From Gigaspora margarita (lineage: Eukaryota; Glomeromycota; Glomeromycetes; Diversisporales; Gigasporaceae), in assembly GCA_009809945.1 (NCBI GenBank), contig WTPW01001602.1, positions 6,988-70,987 of the forward strand: a DNA stretch of 64,000 bases, in the 5' to 3' direction. Positions within the stretch are counted from its first letter, which is position 1; each line of letters opens with the position of its first letter. The position numbers were made by a program, and so were the translations under genes. Positions 45,561 through 57,921 of the stretch are shown piece by piece. Under the pieces are notes generated by a model. That model was not told the DNA's origin and made no database searches. It saw only the letters and a program-made list of their open reading frames with translations.

Positions 45561-46435
45561 AATAAAGAAACTTCTAGAAGAAACCTTTGCAAAGATGAAG
45601 ATTTCTAGCAAAAGAATGTGGAGCACTACTCCATTATGCTAGTTTTAAGATTTGGATTTATTTTCATTTTCTAATTGTTTTTTTTTTTTTAAATACTTAT
45701 TTTTATTTTATTTATTTTGTATATATTTTATTTTATAATATATAATTAATTCTATACTATCTAAAACTTAATTCCATACTAAAACTAAAACTAACCTTAA
45801 CACTACAATCTGACCCTACCTCAACTATCTAATCCTATCCCTTATCTAACACTAACCCTCATTAAAAACCTATTAAAAACATCAATTACAGTATCATGAC
45901 ATCTAGTGAAATGTTACAAATAACAAAACGACAAAGCGAGAAAACAACAAAGCGAGGAAACGATGAAGCAAAGAAACAATGAAATGATGACACTAGAAAA
46001 AAAATAAAAATAAAAATACTACAAATGAAATGACAGTACAAGAAAACAAAGACACGACAAAATAATAATAGAAAAAAAAGTAAACTGTCACTAATAAAAT
46101 GACAACTGCATCTTATCTACGACAAATAAAAATGCAACGATAGCAATTGCAACACCAAACCAATGATGAAACCAAGGATAAAACTGAAGACAATACCAAC
46201 AGTGAAAAGAGATAACAATACCAATAGCGAAGAGAGGTGACAACAACAACAACGAATGGCAATGTTAAAAAAAAAAGGAGCCATGTATTTATTTTTTTTT
46301 AAGTTGATTTGTATAACAGAAAAGTGCCTAGTGATTACATGATCTTGATCTAAGACTGGAGATTGATTAATCACATGACCCAAAAATCTTATCTACATCC
46401 TGTATCTGTCTAAAACCTTAAATAAAATAATAGTA
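45561..46435. repeat. Purine-rich degenerate repeat (GACAAAGCGAGAAAAC type)
   Basis: About 45900-46110 repeats ACAAAGCGAGGAAACGATGA-like text, and about 46110-46270 repeats CAATACCAATAGCGA. It resembles the array at 60815-61850 in style. The 88-codon minus frame at 46117-46383 is a by-product. Confidence 0.4.
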
Positions 46436-46439
46436 AATA

Positions 46440-48600
46440 GAATAAAAATATAAATTTTACTGAAGTAAAACATATAAACTAATTTAAGTAATTTATAAAT
46501 AGAGCTTATTTTTTTTTAAAATCTTTAGAGCTAAATAACTTTTGATCTGCTAGTTTTTTTTAAATAATTTTACTACCAAATTGTTCATTTCTTTGAAACA
46601 ATTCAAATAAGCCCAAAATTATTAAAACCTAATTACAAAATTATGAGAAAATGCACTATCAAATAAATGATGCACCTATAGGTAGAGCAGAACTCCAAAA
46701 TATACATAAATAGATCAGATATTAGTTTGCTTATTTTTGGGGGTCTTATGCAGATTTTTCTATTTTTAGTATTTTTTACTTATTTTTGAAGTTTTTTTTG
46801 CTAATCTTTTTATTTTTAGTAATTTTATAATTAATCTGATCTATCTATGTATGTTTTGGTATTCTAATAGAACAATTGTTAGACCTATGTTCAACTGAAT
46901 CCTGAAGAATACATATATAACTCAAATTCAGACTCAAAATTTTAACATAACTTTATATACTTCATTTTATTAAAAGCTTTATACAAAATTATTATATAAG
47001 TTCAAATTTTACTATAAATTATACAATTTTAGATCTGAGTTTATATACCATATATTCCTATTTTGAAAATAAACTACCTCTTTTTTAAACCAAAAACCTA
47101 AAAACTTGTTTTATCCAAAAATAAGCTACCTTTGATCAATAATAGTTATTGCATAGTAAAGTCCAAAATTTACTATACAAATTAGTTATAATTGCTTAAG
47201 TAAACTTGATTAGAAGATCAAAATACATATGTTTTAAAATTTTCATACAAATTGGAGAACTTTTTATTATTTAGTTTTAAATTTTTATATTCGTTAAAAA
47301 ATTAAAAATTTTTTAAAAATATATATGATGAATATAAAAATTACAAATTAAATAATAAATAGTTCTCCAATTTATATGAAGATTTCAAAGAGTATGCATT
47401 TTTATTTTATAAACATATTTACTTAAGCACTTATGATCGATTTACATAGTAAAATTTAGACTTTATTATATAGTAACTATTTATGATTGCTAATAAGCTT
47501 TTTGCACAGATATTTTTAAAAATTCACATGCATATAAACTTGTGCAGACAAGTTTTTTGTGCTATATAAAAACAAATAAATAAACAAATAAATAAATAAA
47601 AATAAAAAAGTGATATACATACTATAGTTTCCTAAAATAACTACTTTTTTGGATGATTTTTGGATACAAAAAATCTGGTATAGATTTATGGTTAATCGCA
47701 AATAGTCATTATTTAGTAAAGTTTAAATTTTACTATGTAAATCGACTATTATTGCTTAAATAACTTGTTCAGAAGATAAAAATACATATATTCTAAAATT
47801 TTTATCAAGAATAAAGCACTATTTATTATTTAACTTTTAATTTTAAGTTCAATGAATATATTTTTGTAATAAAATTTTAATTTTATTGTTGAACATAAAA
47901 ATTAAAAGCCAAATAATAAAAAGTTCTCAGATTTTGATGAAGTTTTAGAGTATGCATATTTTGATCTTCTGAATAAGTTTACATAAGGACTTTAATCAAT
48001 TTATATAGTAAACTTTGAACTTTACTATTTAGTGACTATTATCAATTATAGGGGTAGCTTATTTTTGGATCAAAGACGGTTTTACATTTTTGGATTTAAA
48101 CAAGAGGTAGCATATAGCATATTTTTGAAAACATATAATAGTATTATTATACAAAATAAAAATCTATCTTGTTATAAAGATATCTTAGTTATACAAATAA
48201 CTATCTAACTTTCGAAAAATTACATGTTGGTTATACAAATTTACATATATGACATATTGAAAAATTATATAATAAGTCTATACAAAACCAGATTTTAGTA
48301 TTACATATATTATTCAGTATTCTTGTTTAACCAATTATCCTATCTACAGATATATTACCTTATTTGATAGCACATTTTCTTATAATCCAGTAATTGGATT
48401 TTAATGATTTTGGGCTCATTGAAATTGTTTCAAAGAGACAAACATTTTGGTAATAAAATTATTTAAATGGACGAGTAGATTAAAATTTATTTAGCTTTAA
48501 AGTTTTTTAAAAATAAGTTCTATTTATAAATTACTCAAATTAGACTATATAAAATGAAGATTAAGTCTATATAAAATTACTACAAAAACAAACTATTGTT
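46440..48600. repeat. 2.1-kb imperfect palindrome with nested elements
   Basis: The left arm (AATTTATAAATAGAGCTTAT, CTACCAAATTGTTCATTTCT, TAAGCCCAAAATTATTAAAA) recurs inverted at about 48360-48545 (GATTTTGGGCTCATTGAAAT, AACATTTTGGTAATAAAATT, AGTTCTATTTATAAATTACT). About 47048-48145 inside is another TIR element. About 54905-55215 is a shorter relative of the outer palindrome. Confidence 0.6.
47048..48145. mobile_element. Large relative of the CCGTATGTGTCCGAAAATAA element with two internal hairpins
   Basis: The ends ACCATATATTCC, then GAAAATAAACTACC, are mirrored at the right by GTAGCATATAGCATATTTTT. The inside holds two similar hairpins, about 47140-47490 and 47695-48045, each with TTTAGTAAAGTTTAAATTTT, AAGTAAACTTG(A/T)T and GTTCTCCAATT- or GTTCTCAGATT-type stems. 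The minus frame at 47516-47701 is not supported as a gene. Confidence 0.55.
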
Positions 48601-49060
48601 TAAATAGAATTTTATATAGTTATATAGTCATTTTTTATAATATTTTAGCAATTACAAGACCAATTTGGATGTTTTAATCACTTTTAAATTTGTCTCAGTA
48701 AGCTCTACAACTTTCTATTAATCAATCTTGGTTGTTACCTTAGTACAAAAAAAGTTTTATTTGAATGATTGCCAAAAATTCCTGATTATATACAGTCATT
48801 CCTCTCTATAGTTATCTAGTTGGTCATCCTAATATAGTGATTATATAAAGATGTAATTATAAATCTAAATCTTTATAAAGTTACTATTATATTAAAAATA
48901 TAAATAGTGATTATTAAAATTTTGTTAAAAATAAAAAATCTATAGTACTAGAAGTCTATAAACAAAAAAAAAATATAAACTTATACATATTGTTATAGTA
49001 AAATATTGTTTATAGTATATTTGATTCATAGAATTAAATTAAGGCCCTAAACTATTCTAA
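48601..49060. other. A+T-rich DNA with partial repeats
   Basis: About 48650-48780 resembles one arm of the 40377 hairpin (AAGCTCTACAACTTTCTATT). About 48790-48860 has a pogo/Tc1-like start (ACAGTCATTCCTCTCTATAG). No gene. Confidence 0.35.
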
Positions 49061-49065
49061 TTACC

Positions 49066-50030
49066 ATATGCGTTCAAAAATAAGTTACCTTTTTTGAACA
49101 AAAGTTATGCAAAAAATAGGGTAGCTTATTTCTAAAAGAGGTTTTTTAGTGATTGCAAGTAGTTGCTATATAGTAAAGTCCAAATTTTACTATTTAATTC
49201 GGATCTGAATAAATTAGCAGAATTTCTATATTAGAATTTGGAGCAAAATTCCTATGAGCAAAATTCAATGAAAAGTAAATTTTTTTATTAAGTTAACAAC
49301 CAATATCAATTAATTAAAAGTTGTAGAGCTTAATGAGAAATATCTAATAGTAGTTAGAACATTCAAATTGGCCTAGTGCTTACCAAGATATTACTAAAAA
49401 ATGATTGGCCAACTATATAATATTTTAATATAAAAAATAGTTTGTTTATATATATTTGGCCAATTTTTTTTAGCAATAGCTTGGTAACTACTAAATGATC
49501 TAACTACTATTAAATGTGTTTCAATAAGCTCTACAAATTATTAATTAATTGACTTTGGTTGTTAACTTAATAAAAAATATTTATTTTTTATTGAACTCTG
49601 CTCAAAGTCCAACTAAATATTATACTTATCCCAAAATTTACTATTTTCTCAATATTAAATTGATTATAATTGTTTAAGTAAATATGTTAAGAAATCTAAA
49701 TGTATATTCTTTAAAATTTTTATACAAATTAAAAAACTTTTTATTATTTAATATTTAATTTTTATATTAACTGAATATAATTTTTTAAATAATAAAATAG
49801 TTTCTAAACTTGCTATAAATTTTAGAATATATGTATTTGAGCTCCCAAATAAGTTTACTTAAGCAATAATAATCATTTTCTGTAGTAAAAGATGAACTTT
49901 CTATATAGTGACTATTGTCAAGCATGAAGTAGCATATTTTTGTATCAAAGATATTTTATTTTTTTTAAACAAAGAGTAGAGTAGTTTATTTTATATAGTA
50001 GTTTATTTTAGATATATATAATTATTTTTG
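49066..50030. mobile_element. CCGTATGTGTCCG-family relative with a second 40377-type hairpin inside
   Basis: It begins ACCATATGCGTTCAAAAATA, then AGTTACC, and ends with GTAGTTTATTTTAGATATATA. At about 49220-49620 lies a diverged copy of the 40377-40828 hairpin (ATTAAGTTAACAACCAATAT, AAAAGTTGTAGAGCTTAATG, inverse at 49530-49570), and at about 49640-49920 another stem-loop core. Layered insertion is likely. Confidence 0.5.
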
Positions 50031-50784
50031 CATCAGGCACCATAGAACTTTTGTAGCCAATTAGATTATTTGCTTGTATTATTTAAATATTAGTGATAGT
50101 AAAGAGGTTCATTTATTAATTAAATTTATATATTTATTAAATTATTTTGGTAATAGTGATTATAAATAATTTGTAACTATAATAAGGTTTTTGTACCTAT
50201 GTTTAAGTCTGTTGCACAATATTTGGTGCTTAAATAGAGGTATGACTATATGGGGTATGATTGTAGAAAGAAACAACTATATTTATATAGTGATCTGTAT
50301 TATATTATACTATAATGATATAATTAATAAAAATTTTTTAATTTAGCTAAGAATTAAAGAGCTTATAAAATTACTAAAAATAGAAATAATTTTATTATTG
50401 TTATATTTTTATCATATTTATATAATTTAAATTTATTTTATAAAATAATTAAAATTTTATGATTACAGAAAGTATACTAAAATTTACAAAAAATAATAGT
50501 ATAAAAAAGTTTTTTAACAACTTTATTAATAATATCACAAAATTTTGCTAAACTATATTATAGGTTAGTACAAAAAATTTGTACTTCAAATAGCTCTAAT
50601 TAAATATTTTTTTGTACATATTAATTTTTAATTTTTTTAATTTAATATAATTATTAGGTTATTGGATTAATAAAAATAAAATTATTTTGATTATTTTATT
50701 AATAAATTAAATTAATTTATTAATAGTAGCATTTTTTAAAAATAATTACTATATAATTTACTATATTAATTTATGAGTTTTACT
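50031..50784. other. A+T-rich DNA, no gene
   Basis: About 50225-50290 (AAATAGAGGTATGACTATAT) looks like a pogo/Tc1-type end in inverse orientation to the one near 48790, so 48790-50290 may be one further nested element. Not proven. Confidence 0.3.
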
Positions 50785-51130
50785 AAAACGCACCTATGGT
50801 GTTTTACACCATGTTACACAAAACTATTAGAATAGCCAATCAAAATTTAAGATTAGGTATAACATAAAATTTCGTTTTTTTGTTTATTTTTTTAAAAAAA
50901 TATTCATATCTCAAAATTTTGTTTATGAAACCAACTTTGGGACTCTAATAAAAAAATTCCTTGCTAAATTTTGTACATACCAATGCCCCAATAAAATCCC
51001 AGGCCTCACTTTAACCCTAAAGTAATCAAAATTTATTTTTTGTTTTATAAAAATTTATTTTTTTGTTTTGTTATACAGATTTGCAAATCTAATTTACCTA
51101 TAGTGATAAAACACCATAAGTGTGTTATAT
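50785..51130. mobile_element. TIR element with CACCTATGGTGTTTTACACC ends
   Basis: The left end AACGCACCTATGGTGTTTTA and inverse right end AACACACTTATGGTGTTTTA bound about 345 bp with TA near both ends. The interior includes TTAAGATTAGGTATAACAT, related to the ATCAGGTATAACAT phrase near 35200. No ORF. Confidence 0.6.
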
Positions 51131-52002
51131 AATAATTGTAATTTATTTTATTTTATTTTTATTTTTTTTATGCTTAATCAATCCTGTCTTTATTTTCTCA
51201 ATTTACATATATTAATACAAATTCAGACTTAGTTTGCTATATCAATTGCACATCATTAATTATAAAAACTCATACAGATACTCCTTAGAGCCCTATGAGT
51301 AATCTGATGCAACAAATTATTTTCTCTATAAAGGTTTTTTAATCTTTTAGTCCACCTTTATTTCACTAATGGCAGTTGCCAGCCTTATCAAAATTGCTTA
51401 CTCTCCCTAAATCTTCCTTATCTAACCTCTAGGATAAGGAATATATATAACCAAATCTCAACAAAAATAGTAAAACATTTACGAAAAATCAAAAAGGAAT
51501 AAAAAAAGGAGTGAAATCTACAAAACTATGCAAATATCAAACAACATAACAAAAATCAAATGAGAAAAGAAAAAAAAGACAAGAAAAAAGAAAACAAGTT
51601 TGATATATATACTAAACATATAAATGAAACAAAAAAGAAAAAGAAAAGAAAAAAAAAGAATGAAGAAAAAAGAAAGTGCTAGAAAGTTCTAGCAAAAATC
51701 TAACTAGTAGTTCTTCAAAAGAACTCATATATTATTCTTTGTTTTCACTCATGATTTGGATTCCAATATGGTCAGTGCTTTTCCAATTTGAACAGAGTAA
51801 ACATTGCTAATCTTTTGGTAGGAGTATGCTAAAAAGCCTACTTTTGTTAAAAATTTTGATTAAAACTGTTGACACCAAAGAAATCTACTTGTGCAGTTAT
51901 AAAAAATGTAAGTTCTTCCTAGTTCCATTTTAATATTCTATAAGTAGTACTCATTTGAGTAGGACAGGTGCTTTTTTATTCAGTAAGTGATAAGCTCTGA
52001 AC
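51131..52002. repeat. A+T-rich DNA with a purine-only tract and a dispersed repeat
   Basis: About 51530-51690 is strongly A/G-biased (AAAAAAGACAAGAAAAAAGA type). About 51795-51860 (TAATCTTTTGGTAGGAGTAT, GCCTACTTTTGTTAAAAATT) is shared with 4295-4375 and, inverted, 56870-56930. No gene. Confidence 0.4.
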
Positions 52003-53393
52003 TAGTGTTCCTATGAACCTGAACTGAACTGAACTTAGGTCAAGTTCAGGTTCAGGTTCAGGTTCAGTATTGAACCTGAACCTGAACATTTTTTAAAACA
52101 TGTTCAGGTTCAGTATTGAACTTTTAGAGCAGGTTCAGGTTCAGTTCAGGTTCAGTTCATAAGTTCATGAACATGTTCAGGTTCAGTCTAGTGTTCATAT
52201 GAATTAGTGATTCTAGGTTTGGGTCCGGGCTTGGTCTGGTCCAGACTAGACTCAAACTCTAAATTCTATTATTTAAAACTTTATATTAAACTCAAACTCA
52301 TTCATAGTTTGGTCGGGCTGGTCAAATTTTGCAAACTAATTTGAGTCTAAATAAAAATATATGTATTTTTTGATACTAAACAAGTTTACTTAGAGTGAGA
52401 AGTATAAATCAGTTAGTAAAATTTAGAGAATCATAGCATTTTGTATAATTTTATTAATGAAATTATTAAAAATCGTATTTTGCATGAAATTTTACTAATT
52501 GATCATAACTTCTTGCACTAAGTAAACTTGTTTAGCACCAAAAAATACATCAAAACAGTATATTTTACTTTACCTTTCTTAAAATTTGAAGAAAGAACGC
52601 TTAATTTTAGAAATTTTTATCAAAAATTCAAAATTAAGCATCTTTTCTTCAAATTTTAAGAAAAGTGAAATACAATATACCCATATGATGTATTTTTTGG
52701 TGCTAAAAAATTTTACTTAGTGCACGAAGTTAGAATCAATTAGTAAAATTTAGAGAATCATAGAATTTTGTATAATTTTATTAATAAAATTATACAAATT
52801 TCTATTATTCTCTAAATTTTACTAATTGATACTAATTTCTTGCACTAAGAAAACTTGTTCAGCACAAAAAAATACATCAAATCGGCATATTTTATTTTAC
52901 TTTTCTTAAAATATGAAGAAAAGTGCTTAATTTTAGAAATTTTTGATGAAAATTTCTAAAATTAAGCATCTTTTCTTCATATTTAAAGAAAAGTAAAATA
53001 AAATATGCTGATTTGATGTATTTTTTGTGCTGAACAAGTTTTCTTAGTGCAAGAAGTTATGATCAATTAGTAAAATTTCATGTAGAACAATATTTTTAAT
53101 AATTTTATTAATAAAATTATACAAAATGCTATGATTCTCTAAATTTTACTAATTGATTAAAACTTTGTGATTTAGGTAAAAATGTGCATATATTATGAAC
53201 CTAAACATGTTCATGAACCTTGAACTGAACCTGAACTGAACTTTTTTTAAGTTCAGGTTCAGGTTCATGTTCAATAATTTTAAGTTCAGGTTCAGTTCAG
53301 TATTGAACTTTTAGAGCAGGTTCAGGTTCAGGTTCAGGTTCATTGAACTTGAACCTGAACCTCTATTGAACTGAACTGAACTTCAGAACCCTA
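52003..53393. mobile_element. hAT-like motif-array element (GGTTCA motif), 1.4 kb, with nested hairpins
   Basis: The ends TAGTGTTCCTATGAACC and TAGGGTTCTGAAGTTC are flanked by CTCTGAAC / CTATGAAC (51995-52002, 53394-53401). The first and last about 200 bp consist of GGTTCAGGTTCAG and GAACTGAACTG repeats. Between them (about 52370-53160) are several stem-loops with AAACAAGTTTACTTAG, TTTTGGTGCTAAA and TTAAGCATCTTTTCTTC. An uninterrupted tandem unit next door gives the empty site. Confidence 0.8.
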
Positions 53394-53535
53394 CTATGAA
53401 CCTGTCAGCATATAGTCTATGAACTTTACCTCTAAATAACAAGTACTGTTCTTTTTACTACAGTGAGTAATAAACTCTAAGCCTGTCAGCAGGTAGTTTA
53501 TGAACTTTATCTCTAAACGACAGGTGCTAACTTAT
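53394..53535 (+). repeat. Short tandem repeat, about 78-bp unit
   Basis: CCTGTCAGCATATAGTCTAT and CCTGTCAGCAGGTAGTTTAT start two units about 78 bp apart (53401, about 53482), each followed by GAACTTTA(C/T)CTCTAAA and a GACAGGTGC-like phrase. The unit before the 52003 insertion (ACAGGTGCTTTTTTATTCAG) belongs to the same array. Confidence 0.6.
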
Positions 53536-54900
53536 TTCAAGGTTCCCTGCTATTGCCTTTTCTTAAAAAGTTTCTGCATTTTGTTGGTACAAGTAATCAT
53601 TAGAAAGAGTTATTGCTATAGTAATTTATATATTCGTGTATATAGTAAAAAAATCAAATTATCTCACTTTAAAACTTAATTTCTTCACAACTAGTAATTC
53701 AATTTTGCTCAAATTTTAACCATATTTTTATCATATGCACATTAATACACTTACAAAGTACAAGCTTTTATAACTGTATATTGGTTGTGAAATTATTTAA
53801 AATATCTTTTTTAAAAAAATATTTTTTCTATTTTTTTCAAATGCAGTGAATTGCACATACTTAATTATTAAAATAAAACAATATTAAAACAATAAAATAA
53901 TATAATAAGTTAGATTAAAACCTATTTTATTTCAATACTAAAAAATATTTAATAATTAATCAAGAAAATAAAAACATTTTCTTAGTATCAAAATTATAAA
54001 ATTTTTTGAGATACAAATCATTTTGCACTGCTCATATAAAATTATTAAATTTTTGTATAAAAAAATTATTTAAATAAATAATTTTTTAGAGTTTTAACCT
54101 ATTCTTCTAACTATACTACTAGTAATACAAAAGCCAAAATTATATTCATTAATATATAATTAATAATAAATAGATAAGTAAATAAGACTACTCTAACCAG
54201 ATTTTTTTAATATAATATAGTGCAGAAAACCTTAACTCACCAATATAATAAATGACTTTAAATTCTATTAACTTTTTAAAAAATTAATATTTTAAAAAAC
54301 TGACTAGTAACTTTGTTTTTTAAGACAAGTTCTATAAAATTACTGATTAGATTTTAAAAATATACTCTTTATAAAAGTTAATTTTAAAGTTAGATTATTT
54401 TTATATAAATAAAAATTGAAACATATATGATTTTTATATTTGACCAATCAAAATCGTTGATTTTTATTATATTCAATTTTTGTCCAATCAAAATTCAGAT
54501 TTAAATAATAAAAGTTTTTTAAATATTTTTAATTAGATTTGTGTATCTATACTAGCAATCTGATTGACTAATTTAGATTATACTGCATATACAAAATTGA
54601 AATAATATCTAGATAAGCTTTTCTGCATTATATAAAATATTTTATAAAGAGTAAGGGAATAAAAAAATCAACAAGAAAAAACACTACAACTCTATTGGTT
54701 TTAAAAAATTTTAAAAATTTAAAAAACTAATACTGCAATTTGATTGGTTAATAACATTATTATATTAGATAAATTTAAAAAATTAAAAAAAATAAATTAA
54801 AAAAGAGTATTGTAGCCAGATAAGGCATTGTAGTCAAGTGATATATTATTCATCATTTAAGCAAATATAAATTTCATATATATTTGAATTTATTATTGAA
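53536..54900. other. A+T-rich intergenic DNA, no gene
   Basis: CpG is nearly absent. No defined element. Confidence 0.35.
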
Positions 54901-54904
54901 TATA

Positions 54905-55215
54905 AATATAATATTTAACAGTTAATAACTTTTGATCCACTAGTCATTTGGATGATTTTACTACCAAAATAACTGTATTAATGAGGTGATTCTAACAAGC
55001 ATAAAATTATCAAATTCCATTTATTGAGTCCTAAGATTGATATAGATTTATTCTATTTTATAAAATTATATTAGTAAATCTGCAAATTTTTATATATAAT
55101 TCTTTAATGTTCTCAGAATCCCATGATTTGATTTTAACAATTTTGTGCTTGTTGACATTGTTACATTGAGATGGTTATTTTGGTGGTAAAATCATCCAAA
55201 ATGGACCAGTAGATC
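54905..55215. repeat. Inverted repeat related to the 46440-48600 palindrome
   Basis: AACTTTTGATCCACTAGTCA at the left and its inverse (TGGACCAGTAGATCAAAAAT) at the right pair, together with GATTTTACTACCAAAATAAC and TATTTTGGTGGTAAAATCAT. The same text occurs in both arms of 46440-48600. Confidence 0.55.
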
Positions 55216-55307
55216 AAAAATTATTCACAGTAAACAATACTTTTATCTTTCTAAAATTTAGCTTTATATCTATTTGTGTACTAATTATTTATATCTAAAA
55301 ATATATA

Positions 55308-55625
55308 CCGTATGTGTCCGAAAATAAGTTACCTTTTTTGGCCAAAAAATTACACAAAAAAACGTGGGGTAGCTTATTTTTGAAATATTGAATTTTTTGA
55401 AAAAATTAGAAAAAGTACTAATAAAAAGTTGTCCAAATAATACCAAATTTTTGCTGTAAGTGTATTATAATGTCCTGAACAACTTTACTTAATGGCACTT
55501 TTGATATTTACTTAGTAAAATGTAGACTTTTATATGTAGCAACTGCTAACGGGTTTTTTAAGATTTTTGAAAAAAATCAGAGGGTAGCCTATTTTAGGTA
55601 GTAGCTTATTTTCGGACATATACGG
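55308..55625. mobile_element. Compact MITE with CCGTATGTGTCCGAAAATAA ends
   Basis: This is 318 bp flanked by TA (55306-55307, 55626-55627). Ends CCGTATGTGTCCGAAAATAA and CCGTATATGTCCGAAAATAA, followed inward by G(T/C)TACC. Inside, CAACTTTACTTAATGGCAC and TTAGTAAAATGTAGACTTTT are the core shared with many hairpins of the window. It is the best-preserved member of this family here. Confidence 0.78.
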
Positions 55626-55735
55626 TAATATAAGACTTGTTTACAATAATATATTCCATATTAAGCATAGTTTAAATAATAAAAATTGCATAAAAATCTA
55701 TATGCTTATTAAAAGGTTTTATTAGTAGAAACTTT

Positions 55736-56369
55736 TTTTTTTTCCTTTATTCTTACTCCCAGCGATACACAACCACCAACTGTCAGACCAAATGTTTTTA
55801 CGTTAATTGGGCGCAGTTACCAAGGCTTCCACTTGTGGTCAGGCCATATCTGAACCAACTCTGTTGGTAAGAGCATATTCCTTAAATCACTACCACTAAC
55901 TATCCAACCCAACAAATTGTATACACTATATATAGTGCTCCATTTAAGGCGTATTTGAATGCTGCATCGCACAGCCAGCCCTAGCAGGTCCAAGTCTGAA
56001 TGGGGGTGCATCCGTCAATTGACATCCTGGGTCTCTATTTCTTATGGTGTTTCAGTTCTGCCTATATCCATCTAGCCCAGTCCTTGCTTCACTGCTTATA
56101 CGTAAGAAGTAGCACCGACGTCTTCGACTCCTATGTGGAGCCCCAACTGACTACGGTTTTGATTCCACAGGTCCTATTGTCAATGGGCCGGACTGTTATA
56201 AGATGTGGCTGAACCGTCCAAATATGGTCCTAGCATCCTAATGTAAGTCATCCTTCACATGATCGTGTGTAGTTAATTTTTGCCGTTCGTAGGACTTGAA
56301 CTGGTAGTCTTCTACTTGAAACAGTTAATGTCCTGGGAGCACAATCACTACACTATCGACCCGCAGGAC
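55736..56369 (-). mobile_element. tRNA-derived SINE, 634 bp, 16-bp target duplication
   Basis: Read on the minus strand, it starts GTCCTGCGGGTCGATAG and has a polymerase III A box-like TAGTGTAGTGA (56355-56345), then a B box AGTTCAAGTCC (56302-56292) about 40 bp on, as in a tRNA gene. It ends in an A tract (the T run on the plus strand from about 55734). TATTAGTAGAAACTTT is repeated exactly at 55720-55735 and 56370-56385, the long target duplication made by LINE machinery. The body is much less A+T-rich than its surroundings. A second TTAGTGGTAGTGATT at about 55890-55905 (minus) hints at a dimeric structure. Reading frames on either strand here are not genes. Confidence 0.82.
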
Positions 56370-56385
56370 TATTAGTAGAAACTTT

Positions 56386-57110
56386 AACCTAACCACAATA
56401 CTTCTATTTACTTTATATTAAAAAATATATTAGCTTAGTATGGTCTAATAAATATATAACTAGAATACAACTTGTTATATTATATAGCAAACTCTAACAG
56501 ATTTTATACTATGATTCTAAATTTTTTGGCAACTCTTTTTAATAATCCTTTGTACCAATTTTTCTACAAGCACTAACCTATAAAAATTTGTAGTTAGTAT
56601 ACTTGTATTTAGCAAAAACTTTATCTAAAAGTGCAAGGTTTTAGATCATATATTGAAAAAAACTAAAATAAAGCTAAAAAAAAAGAACTTTCTTTATGGG
56701 TTTGACTCTTTAGATACTTTAGAAATGGTAGTAAAGCAACAACCTAAAGTTTTTTGTTAAAAGATATAAAAGATTATACAGAAGCATACTTTTGGTCAAA
56801 TGTATTTTTTTACAAAATATATATTCTTGCATTTCTTACAAGTTGGTGTACTCTTCTTTTGCCTCTTTAGCTTTTTCAAAATTTCAACAAAGTAGGCATT
56901 TTGGCTTACTTTTTCCAAAAGATAGCAGTATTGTTGTTGGTGCTGTCTAGTTTTTTCATTATCAGTACCATCCAATTTGGTGATTCTTGTAACATGGTTT
57001 ACTTCTTTCTATTTGGGTATTACACTTGTCAAAATGGAATTAACATAGTGACATGTTTGGGTTTTGCAAGAAATAAAAAAAATTTCTAAATAGATACGTG
57101 TAGTATTAGG
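56386..57110. repeat. A+T-rich DNA with an inverted copy of a dispersed repeat
   Basis: About 56870-56930 (TTTCAACAAAGTAGGCATTT, then CCAAAAGATAGCAGTATTG) is the inverse of the repeat at 4295-4375 and 51795-51860. The 62-codon frame at 56901-57089 lies in it and is not supported as a gene. Confidence 0.4.
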
Positions 57111-57921
57111 TATAGCTTTAAACTTATAGTTTTTTCATATTTTTTTGTTATATTTTTAAATTAGTTATGTTTTTAGCATAGGTTTTTTCTTTGTTCCTCT
57201 TATCTTGATGTCCTTTTTCTTTTTTGTTAGTATTTGGTTTTTTGTTTAGGTTTTGTAGTTATTCACATCTTTTTATTCTTCTTCTTATATTTTTTTTTAT
57301 TTTGTTTTCTTTGGTAATTAAGTTTTGATATTATTATCCCTACTATAAACACTAAGTAGAAGAAATTTGAAAAGAAATTTTATATTTCTTGATAGTTCTG
57401 ATATTGAGACTCAGTTTCCAAAAGTTAGTATAGCATGTTACATATATCTAAGCACTTTTTGAAGCAACTAAATAATTTTAGGCTTATATAACTAGGAAAC
57501 AGAAACTGTTATAAGTCTAAAGCAAAATTATAAGCAATTTGTTGTATTATACAAATATATAAATAGAAACAGATAGAAATTTCAAAGTTATATTTTTAAT
57601 ATTCTTATTATGAATGCATTAGTAACAATACTTTTAAGCATCAAAACTTTTGTATCACTTTGTATAGAAATTAAAGTCCTCCACTATACTTGAACAAGGA
57701 AAAAAGTAAATACATCATTCTTCTATATAATCACATGTTTTTTATATACTTATTTGGTGCTTATATAAAGGTGTACTTACAATGCTTACAAAGAATTACC
57801 TCTATATAATCACATCATATAAATTAATAAAATAAGTATAATTATAAAGAAGTAATATGTATAAAAATTTTTTAAAAAATATTTTTAAAAATTTTTATAT
57901 ATGAATACAAATAGTTGTCAT
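57111..57921. other. T-rich low-complexity DNA then A+T-rich DNA
   Basis: About 57120-57320 is strongly T-rich (TTTTTTGTTAGTATTTGG style). About 57710-57820 has CTATATAATCACAT twice in inverse relation, a pogo/Tc1-like remnant. No gene. Confidence 0.35.

Noticed and set aside
55817-56212. Two frames of 64 and 70 codons on opposite strands
   Set aside because: Both lie within the SINE body; SINEs do not code for protein.
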